From an uncultured Clostridia bacterium (lineage in GTDB: Bacteria; Bacillota; Clostridia; Oscillospirales; Acutalibacteraceae), in the NCBI GenBank assembly GCA_945868935.1, contig CAMBNE010000046.1, forward strand, positions 1 through 7,275: a stretch of 7,275 nucleotides of DNA, written 5' to 3'. Each line of letters starts with the position of its first letter. The stretch's first letter is position 1. The position numbers were made by a program, and so were the translations under genes. The notes under the pieces were generated by a model. The model made no database searches, was not told where the DNA came from, and worked only from the letters and a program-made list of their open reading frames with translations. Positions 1 through 3,568 of the stretch are shown here, piece after piece.

Positions 1-521
1 TTGGACAGCACCAGATGTGGGTTGCACAGTACAGCAGATTTGAAGCGAGAAAGACTCTGCTCACCTCGGGCGGAATGGGCACAATGGGCTACGGTATGGG
101 TGCCGCAATCGGCGCACAGGTTTCTCACCCCGACAAGAGAGTTTTCCTCATAACGGGTGACGGAAGCTTCCATATGAACTTAAACGAGCTTGTAACGATG
201 AAGTCGTACGATTTGCCTGTTGTAATCGTTGTTATGAACAACAGCGTGCTCGGTATGGTAAGGCAGTGGCAGAAGCTGTTTTACGGCAGTCGCTTTTCTC
301 AGACCGACCCCCACAGGGCAACGGATTTTGTAAAGCTTGCAAACGCATTCGGCGTTGAGGGAATGAGAATCACAAAGCCCGAGGAGATTAAGCCTGTTTT
401 ACAGAAGGCGTTTGATTTGAAAAAGCCTGTTCTGGTTGACTGCGTAATCAGTCCCGACGTGAATGTTCTTCCGATGATTCCTCCGGGAAAAACAATCGCA
501 GAAATCGTAACTGAAATGTGA
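1..521 (+). CDS. ilvB: Acetolactate synthase large subunit, C-terminal part (5' end outside window)
   Basis: Acetohydroxyacid synthase catalytic subunit: TPP-dependent condensation of two pyruvates (or pyruvate plus 2-oxobutyrate), the first common step of branched-chain amino acid synthesis in the cytosol. The frame is open from base 3 and begins with GQHQMW, part of the family's VGQHQMWVAQ segment, so the ATG at 15 is internal and the gene starts upstream of the window. About 172 of roughly 550-570 residues are present. Visible marks are the TPP/Mg motif GDGSFHMNLNEL (GDG at 156-164), the downstream MNNSVLGMVRQWQ stretch with the Trp known as a herbicide-resistance site in this family, and the usual end (DVNVLPMIPPG). 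It ends in TGA and is followed after 3 bases by a terminator, so it is the last gene of its unit. The symbol ilvB is by family; ilvI/ilvG/alsS paralogues cannot be fully excluded, but GQHQMW and RQWQ favour the anabolic AHAS. Confidence 0.95.
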   Translation, partial: GQHQMWVAQYSRFEARKTLLTSGGMGTMGYGMGAAIGAQVSHPDKRVFLITGDGSFHMNLNELVTMKSYDLPVVIVVMNNSVLGMVRQWQKLFYGSRFSQTDPHRATDFVKLANAFGVEGMRITKPEEIKPVLQKAFDLKKPVLVDCVISPDVNVLPMIPPGKTIAEIVTEM

Positions 522-524
522 GCC

Positions 525-553
525 AAAAGTAACCGAGGAACTCGGTTACTTTT
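525..553 (+). terminator. Rho-independent terminator after acetolactate synthase
   Basis: Perfect inverted repeat: AAAAGTAACCGAG (525-537), loop GAA (538-540), CTCGGTTACTTTT (541-553). The A-rich left arm and T-rich right arm make it a plausible terminator in both directions. It starts 3 bases after the ilvB stop. Confidence 0.88.
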
Positions 554-556
554 CAG

Positions 557-821
557 TTTGGAGTGTGAAGTGTGGAGTGTGGAGTTAAGGGTCGCTCCGC
601 TCCGAATATATAATAGTGTGTTGTTTGGAAAGGCTTGTTTGCTTTTCCTGCCTTCTATATAGATATTTGTTTTAGCAAACACAGTTCGCCGCTACAATTA
701 TGAAAAACCACCTCTGCGGCAAAGCCGCAATATAAATAAATTCGGGCAACAAAGTTTTATTTTATTGCAAGCTATCCGCTCGACCAAAACTCCACACTCC
801 ACTCTCCAAACTCCACACTAA
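557..821. repeat. MITE-like repeat element with inverted GGAGTGT-rich ends
   Basis: This fills most of the 317-base gap between the first terminator and the next gene and has no credible ORF. The left end (557-586) is built of GGAGTGT-like units; the right end (788-821) is built of the complementary ACTCCAC units. The inner 15 bases of the ends are perfect inverted repeats: GTGGAGTGTGGAGTT at 572-586 and AACTCCACACTCCAC at 788-802. Farther out the ends still match but with mismatches. Inside lie a short hairpin TGCGGC-AAA-GCCGCA (715-729) and AT-rich DNA. No transposase is present, so if mobile it is non-autonomous. Boundaries are approximate, and no target-site duplication is clear. It could also be decayed repetitive DNA of another kind. 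Confidence 0.55.
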
Positions 822-838
822 TAAAAGTTGGTGATACT

Positions 839-1285
839 ATGACCAAAGGTGAAATTGCAAAACAGAATTTCGAAAGCGGCTACAACTGCGCTCAGGCGGT
901 ACTGCTTGCCTTCTGCGACGAGCTGGGCTTTGACAAAAACACCGCCGCAATGCTTGCCGCTCCGTTCGGCGGAGGAATGGGCAGACTGCGTGAGGTGTGC
1001 GGAACAGTCAGCGGAATGTATATGGTCCTCGGACTTGCGAACGGTGACGACGAAAAGTCACAGCTTTATAAAAACGTTCAGTCGCTTGCGGAAAAGTTCA
1101 AAGCCGACAACGGCTCGATAATCTGCCGTGAACTGCTCGGACTTCGCATAGAGGGCAAGGACGACCCCACTCCGCAAAAGCGTACGGCACAGTATTACAA
1201 GAACCGTCCGTGCTCCGAGCTTTGCCGCTATGCCGCCGAATTAATCGACGAATTTCTTTCCAAAAACAAAAAGGATAATTTATGA
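839..1285 (+). CDS. C_GCAxxG_C_C family protein (putative redox-active cysteine protein)
   Basis: Small (148 aa) soluble protein of the family named for its spaced cysteines, thought from its cysteine pattern to be redox active; no enzymatic reaction is established. Visible marks: an N-terminal helix ending in SGYNCAQAV (Cys17), Cys26, the glycine-rich segment PFGGGMGRLREVCGTVSG (Cys54, the family's central CGxxxG-type core), Cys96 in ICRELLG, and the C-terminal CSELC pair (Cys125, Cys129) before a final helix. There is no signal peptide or membrane segment. The ATG at 839 is preceded by GGTGAT three bases upstream, a moderate ribosome site, and gives the family's normal N-terminus. It overlaps the following HAD gene by ATGA (1282-1285), so the two are translationally coupled and probably share a process. 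No convincing promoter was found; transcription may start within or beside the repeat element just upstream. Confidence 0.88.
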   Translation: MTKGEIAKQNFESGYNCAQAVLLAFCDELGFDKNTAAMLAAPFGGGMGRLREVCGTVSGMYMVLGLANGDDEKSQLYKNVQSLAEKFKADNGSIICRELLGLRIEGKDDPTPQKRTAQYYKNRPCSELCRYAAELIDEFLSKNKKDNL

Positions 1286-2139
1286 ACTCAAAGGAAATAA
1301 AGCTTATTGCCCTCGATCTTGACGGCACTGTTCTTACCGACAACAACACGCTTTCCGACAGGGTAAAGCGTTCGCTTGAAAAGGCGATTGCAAGCGGAAT
1401 TGAGGTTGTTGCCGCAAGCGGCAGACCGTACGGCTCAATGCCGAAGAATGTGCTTGAAATTGAGGGGCTTAATTACTCGATAACCTCTAACGGTGCGTCT
1501 GTTCACGACAAAAGCGGCAGACGTATTCATTCCACTCCGGTAAGTGAAAATGACGTAATAAGTCTGCTGAAAATCACCGAAGGGCACGATTTGATTTTCG
1601 AGGCTTACGTTGACGGACTGACCTACACCGACAGCCGCTACACTGCAAATCCGCTGAAATACGGGTGCAGTGAGGCTTACGTTGACTACGTCAAGGCTTC
1701 GCACGGTCACATTGACGATATGCGGAATTTTATTTACAATCACCGCAAAGAGCTTGATAGCATTGAAATTATCTGTACCGACGCAAAAAAAAGAGCGCAC
1801 ATAAGACAGCTTATCAGCGACAACACAAGCGGATTTTACATCACCTCGTCGTCCGAGAATTTCATTGAATTTATGGACAAAAGCGCAACAAAGAGCAGTG
1901 GTGTGGAGTGGCTTTGCGCTCATCTCGGTGTTAAAAAAGAGAACACCTGCGCCTGCGGAAACGCAGACAACGACGCCGATATGATTGAGCAGGCAGGACT
2001 TGGTGCGGCTGTTGAAAATGCGTCAAGGCTGTGTCTTGACTGCGCCGACATAATCGTTCCGTCCAACAACAGCGACGGCGTCGCAAGGCTGATTGAAATT
2101 ATAATAGATATTAATAAACAGGACAGCTTTTTAATATGA
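1282..2139 (+). CDS. Cof-type HAD-IIB family hydrolase (phosphatase)
   Basis: Cytosolic HAD-superfamily phosphatase of the Cof/IIB group, which typically removes phosphate from sugar phosphates, nucleotides or FMN; the substrate here cannot be told. The length, 285 aa, is normal. Motif I is LDLDGT with nucleophile Asp12 and acid/base Asp14. Motif II is Ser46 in AASGRP. An alpha/beta cap spans roughly residues 80-195. Motif III is Lys204 in DKSATKSSG, and motif IV is CGNADNDADM (226-234) followed by the usual AAVENA and SDGVARLI endings. Motif IV has Asn227 where the family usually has Asp (GDxxND), while Asn230-Asp231 are kept. The start is fixed by the ATGA overlap with the upstream gene, with no separate promoter. 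The last codons lie inside the terminator stem. General HAD-IIB assignment is secure; specificity is unknown. Confidence 0.92.
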   Translation: MNSKEIKLIALDLDGTVLTDNNTLSDRVKRSLEKAIASGIEVVAASGRPYGSMPKNVLEIEGLNYSITSNGASVHDKSGRRIHSTPVSENDVISLLKITEGHDLIFEAYVDGLTYTDSRYTANPLKYGCSEAYVDYVKASHGHIDDMRNFIYNHRKELDSIEIICTDAKKRAHIRQLISDNTSGFYITSSSENFIEFMDKSATKSSGVEWLCAHLGVKKENTCACGNADNDADMIEQAGLGAAVENASRLCLDCADIIVPSNNSDGVARLIEIIIDINKQDSFLI

Positions 2140-2156
2140 GCTGTCCTGTTGTTTTT
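2117..2156 (+). terminator. Rho-independent terminator of the C_GCAxxG_C_C/HAD operon, overlapping the HAD stop codon
   Basis: Perfect 12-bp stem AACAGGACAGCT (2117-2128) / AGCTGTCCTGTT (2139-2150), 10-base loop, then G and six T (2151-2157 region). The HAD stop codon TGA (2137-2139) lies at the loop/stem junction, so the stem encodes the protein's last residues. The T tract also holds the -35 region of the next promoter. Confidence 0.9.
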
Positions 2157-2177
2157 TCAGACAAGATGTGATATAAT
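2149..2177 (+). promoter_or_regulatory. Extended -10 promoter of the small-peptide (toxin) mRNA
   Basis: TTGTTT (2149-2154), 17-base spacer, then TATAAT (2172-2177) preceded by TG (TGATATAAT), a perfect extended -10. The expected transcript start is about 2184, at GGATAAGG. The -35 hexamer sits in the T tract of the HAD terminator, so the locus starts its own transcription as soon as the upstream one ends. Confidence 0.8.
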
Positions 2178-2216
2178 TTTTACGGATAAGGCAACCTATA
2201 CGGTAGGCGGTTAAGT

Positions 2217-2242
2217 CTTGCCCCTGCAAGGGGGTGTTGCTG
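2217..2242 (+). promoter_or_regulatory. Shine-Dalgarno of the toxin mRNA within a self-sequestering hairpin
   Basis: AAGGGGGTG (2228-2236) is a strong ribosome site 6 bases before the ATG at 2243. CCCC (2221-2224) faces it across the 5-base loop TGCAA, so it can be closed into a hairpin; CTTGC/GCAAG (2217-2221/2226-2230) is an alternative local fold. The same CCCC can instead join GGGG at 2358-2361 in the 3' end, so the site is a candidate two-state switch. Confidence 0.6.
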
Positions 2243-2308
2243 ATGGAGTACATAATAATAGTTTTAGTAATTATGTTATATACAATCATTGCAATAAAAA
2301 AGAAATAA
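2243..2308 (+). CDS. Small hydrophobic peptide, putative type I toxin (holin-like)
   Basis: A 21-codon ORF missed by length cut-offs. It has a strong Shine-Dalgarno, its own promoter and a structured leader. The product starts MEYIIIVLVIML, continues YTIIAI and ends in three lysines. That is one transmembrane helix of about 16-18 residues with an acidic residue at the N-terminus and a basic tail, the general design of membrane-acting type I toxins (Fst/Ldr, TxpA/BsrG and the short 'putative holin-like toxin' families). It is shorter than most of these and I cannot assign a family firmly. The leader (GGCGGTT...TTGCCCC-TGCAA-GGGGGTG...GATG) and the palindrome after the stop resemble, from memory, leaders of short holin-like toxin genes in Clostridia. 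The stop codon TAA (2306-2308) lies inside the terminator stem of the antisense RNA. Toxicity is inferred from architecture only. Confidence 0.72.
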   Translation: MEYIIIVLVIMLYTIIAIKKK

Positions 2309-2341
2309 ACCGCCACTCTCCAAAGAAACGGTTTATTTCTT
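2292..2341 (-). terminator. Rho-independent terminator of the antisense RNA
   Basis: On the minus strand AAGAAATAAACCG (2341-2329), a 16-base loop, then CGGTTTATTTCTT (2312-2300), a perfect 13-bp stem followed at once by TTTTTATT (2299-2292). On the plus strand the stem is followed by TAAATTAGA, not a T tract, so it is oriented for the antisense transcript. It may also end transcripts of the lipoprotein gene, which read the same way. Confidence 0.85.
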
Positions 2342-2389
2342 AAATTAGATTTCTTTAGGGGCTAACCGCTTATACGGTCTGCCTTATCT
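2293..2389 (-). ncRNA. Antisense RNA, putative type I antitoxin
   Basis: Predicted RNA of about 97 nt, starting near 2389 on the minus strand from a consensus promoter and ending at the T run after the 2300-2341 hairpin. It is fully complementary to the 3' part of the toxin mRNA, covering its untranslated tail and the last four to five codons. Its first bases (AGATAAGGCAGACCG) are nearly the same as the start of the toxin mRNA, because the locus is bounded by an inverted repeat. There is no ORF with a ribosome site. The expected role is to pair with the toxin mRNA, blocking translation and/or exposing it to a double-strand RNase. The ends are estimated from promoter and terminator positions. 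Confidence 0.72.
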
Positions 2390-2395
2390 GTTTTT

Positions 2396-2423
2396 ATTAT
2401 ATCAGATTTTCAGAAATTGTCAA
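2396..2423 (-). promoter_or_regulatory. Consensus promoter of the antisense RNA
   Basis: On the minus strand TTGACA (2423-2418), 16-base spacer, TATAAT (2401-2396), preceded by TG as an extended -10 (TGATATAAT). Both hexamers are perfect, so it should outcompete the toxin promoter, whose -35 is weak. It lies just beyond the stop of the lipoprotein gene. Confidence 0.88.
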
Positions 2424-2431
2424 GTCGGCGG

Positions 2432-3217
2432 TTACTCGATTTCGCTATCGGAAATTCTTTCGTACTCGTAGCCGTTTAATCTGAGCTTAGCACCCTCAAA
2501 AGAATACTCGTACTCGTCTGTCATTTCGCCGCCCATTGAATATGTCGCAGTAATCTTCGAATTTTCCGCCGTATAAGCGGCATAGTTGAACATTGTGTTG
2601 TACTGATTGTGATACATTATTCCGCTTTCGTCAAAGTAAAAGGTGTCCTCGTCCTCCGACTTCCACGCACCGAGCAAATCCTCGTCGATTTTTACTTTCT
2701 CAACGCTCGGAACGCAGTCAAAGCTTTCGACTCTCTGCATTGTTGTTGCGGAGTTATCCTCGTTATTTGTCAGCGTAATTGTATTTTTGTCGTCAGAGAG
2801 CTTGTAGGTGTACTCGCCGTTGAGTCCGAAAATCATCTGAGTTGTAAAGGTGTTTTTGCCGTTCTTCTGCTCAACCTCGTATTTGCCGAAGTAGCCCGAG
2901 TTGTCAATAACCATAGCCGCTCTGCCCTCTCCGTTGAAGCAGAAAACAAAACTGCCGTACTGAGAGCCTTCGCCCTCGGTGATTTTCCACGCACCCGTAA
3001 AATCGTCGCCGTTTTCGGCGTATTTCGGGAACGGAAGATTCGTGTTTGCGTTATTACCGTTCGGAGTCTTTGCCTGAGTCGTTTCCTGAGCAGAAGTTGC
3101 AGGGGCGGTTGTCTGCTGTGCCGAAGATGACGAGCCGTTGTCGCCGCAGCCCGAAAAAGCCGCCGCAGCTAAAGTAACGAGTAAAAGTGAAATGATTTTT
3201 GCATATATTTTTTTCAT
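2432..3217 (-). CDS. Secreted lipoprotein with two GAWK-type beta-rich repeats
   Basis: Predicted 261-aa lipoprotein anchored to the outer face of the membrane. Start chosen at 3217: MKKIYAK followed by a hydrophobic stretch (residues 8-21) and lipobox FSGC with lipidated Cys24, with AAAGGA 8 bases upstream. A longer frame to 3361 would put 48 AT-rich-encoded residues before the signal peptide and has no reason to be real. After Cys24 comes a Ser/Thr/Gln/Asn linker (about 25-60), then two similar modules: one opening with FTGAWK (73-78) to about 163, the second with LLGAWK (181-186) to the end. Each alternates aromatic/hydrophobic and polar residues as in small beta-barrels (lipocalin-like or related 'LxGxWk' families). 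No catalytic residues are recognised and function is unknown. It is transcribed away from nifJ and toward the antitoxin, with no terminator before the antitoxin promoter. Confidence 0.88.
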   Translation of the reverse strand: MKKIYAKIISLLLVTLAAAAFSGCGDNGSSSSAQQTTAPATSAQETTQAKTPNGNNANTNLPFPKYAENGDDFTGAWKITEGEGSQYGSFVFCFNGEGRAAMVIDNSGYFGKYEVEQKNGKNTFTTQMIFGLNGEYTYKLSDDKNTITLTNNEDNSATTMQRVESFDCVPSVEKVKIDEDLLGAWKSEDEDTFYFDESGIMYHNQYNTMFNYAAYTAENSKITATYSMGGEMTDEYEYSFEGAKLRLNGYEYERISDSEIE

Positions 3218-3272
3218 ATTGAATTCCTTTCGGTGAAGTTTGAAACAAGAAATAAAAGACTTTAATATCTCA

Positions 3273-3301
3273 ATTTTATATTTTATATCCTGCGTTGTCA
3301 A
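3273..3301 (-). promoter_or_regulatory. Promoter of the lipoprotein gene
   Basis: On the minus strand TTGACA (3301-3296), 17-base spacer, TAAAAT (3278-3273). The predicted start is near 3266, giving a leader of about 50 nt before the ATG at 3217. This supports the short start of the lipoprotein, because the longer frame would begin upstream of the promoter. Confidence 0.75.
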
Positions 3302-3314
3302 TATACAAAATAAT

Positions 3315-3330
3315 TGATAAAAATTTATCA
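3315..3330. promoter_or_regulatory. Dyad symmetry upstream of the lipoprotein promoter, possible operator
   Basis: TGATAAA (3315-3321), AA, TTTATCA (3324-3330): 7-base arms, 14 bases upstream of the lipoprotein -35. The sequence is AT-rich, so chance is possible. A regulator cannot be named. Confidence 0.35.
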
Positions 3331-3438
3331 GGATTTGTTTTGACGGTTTTCTGTTTTCCATAAAATAACATTTTGGATATACCGCTGACGCTGTGCAAAA
3401 AACCTGCTTATATTATGAAACTAAAATGTCGAAAAGGC

Positions 3439-3467
3439 TTTACAAATAGTGATTTTAGTGATAAAAT
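3439..3467 (+). promoter_or_regulatory. Promoter of the pyruvate:ferredoxin oxidoreductase gene
   Basis: TTTACA (3439-3444), 17-base spacer, TAAAAT (3462-3467) preceded by TG (extended -10). The predicted start is near 3474, leaving a leader of about 95 nt before the ATG at 3569. The rest of the 3218-3568 intergenic region, apart from the two promoters and the listed dyads, shows nothing recognisable. Confidence 0.72.
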
Positions 3468-3469
3468 CA
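3450..3469. promoter_or_regulatory. Perfect dyad over the nifJ -10 box, possible operator
   Basis: TGATTTTA (3450-3457), GTGA, TAAAATCA (3462-3469): perfect 8-base arms whose right arm contains the -10 hexamer. A protein bound here would block RNA polymerase. The regulator is unknown. Confidence 0.5.
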
Positions 3470-3498
3470 AGGGTGATACAGTATATATTTGTTTATAC

Positions 3499-3512
3499 TT
3501 GTGTATTCACAA
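3499..3512. promoter_or_regulatory. TTGTG-TATT-CACAA dyad in the nifJ leader, possible Rex- or CRP/FNR-type site
   Basis: TTGTG (3499-3503), TATT, CACAA (3508-3512), about 25-38 bases after the predicted start. The 5-4-5 spacing is that of FNR-type sites (TTGAT-N4-ATCAA). The half-site resembles the TTGTG/CACAA ends of Rex (NADH-sensing) sites, but those are usually 18 bp, four more than here. Either regulator would suit a redox enzyme. Assignment is tentative. Confidence 0.4.
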
Positions 3513-3568
3513 CTTCTGCGGCAAAATTTTATATATTTTCCGCTGATTATTAAAGGAGGACAATTCCA

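Larger units (their letters stand above)
2185..2395 (+). terminator. Long-range 5'/3' stem of the toxin mRNA ending in a T tract
   Basis: The two ends of the predicted mRNA are complementary. GATAAGGCA (2185-2193) pairs perfectly with TGCCTTATC (2380-2388). ACC-TATA (2194-2200) pairs with TATA-GGT (2371-2378, one bulged C). GCGGTTA (2207-2213) pairs with TAACCGC (2363-2369). GCCCC (2220-2224) can pair with GGGGC (2358-2362). TTTTT follows at 2391-2395. The outer helix sits directly before the T tract, so the 5' end of the transcript would supply one arm of its own terminator. The only local hairpin there (ACCG/CGGT, 2365-2378) is short and too far from the T tract. Pairings are read directly; termination is inferred. 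Confidence 0.6.

Noticed and set aside
299..682. 127-codon ORF on the minus strand across the end of ilvB and the spacer
   Set aside because: It is a shadow: half lies opposite a certain gene, crosses the terminator hairpin and runs into the repeat element, with no ribosome site or recognisable protein.
557..821. CRISPR-like array from the repeated GGAGTGT units
   Set aside because: Units are 7-8 bases, contiguous, without spacers, and inverted at the other end; no cas genes.
2131..2316. 61-codon minus-strand ORF opposite the small peptide gene
   Set aside because: It would have to cross the antisense RNA's own terminator, and it reads through the toxin leader and the HAD terminator with no Shine-Dalgarno. 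The plus-strand 21-codon ORF has the promoter and ribosome site.
2365..2378. Local ACCG/CGGT hairpin as the toxin mRNA terminator
   Set aside because: Only 4 bp and separated by 12 bases from the T tract; the long-range 5'/3' helix ends right before the T tract and fits better.
2184..2395. Riboswitch or other metabolite-sensing leader
   Set aside because: The strong structure invited this, but the only downstream plus-strand ORF is the 21-codon peptide, and a perfect antisense promoter and terminator explain the structure better. No known aptamer consensus was recognised.
2609..3130. 173-codon plus-strand ORF opposite the lipoprotein
   Set aside because: Antisense shadow of a gene with clear signal peptide, ribosome site and promoter; no recognisable protein features.
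3218..3361. N-terminal extension of the lipoprotein by 48 residues
   Set aside because: It would place a non-signal sequence before a clear lipoprotein signal peptide, and it starts upstream of the predicted promoter (3273-3301).
3494..3499. TATACT as a second nifJ -10 box
   Set aside because: There is no acceptable -35 hexamer 16-18 bases upstream; the TTTACA-17-TAAAAT pair at 3439-3467 is much better.
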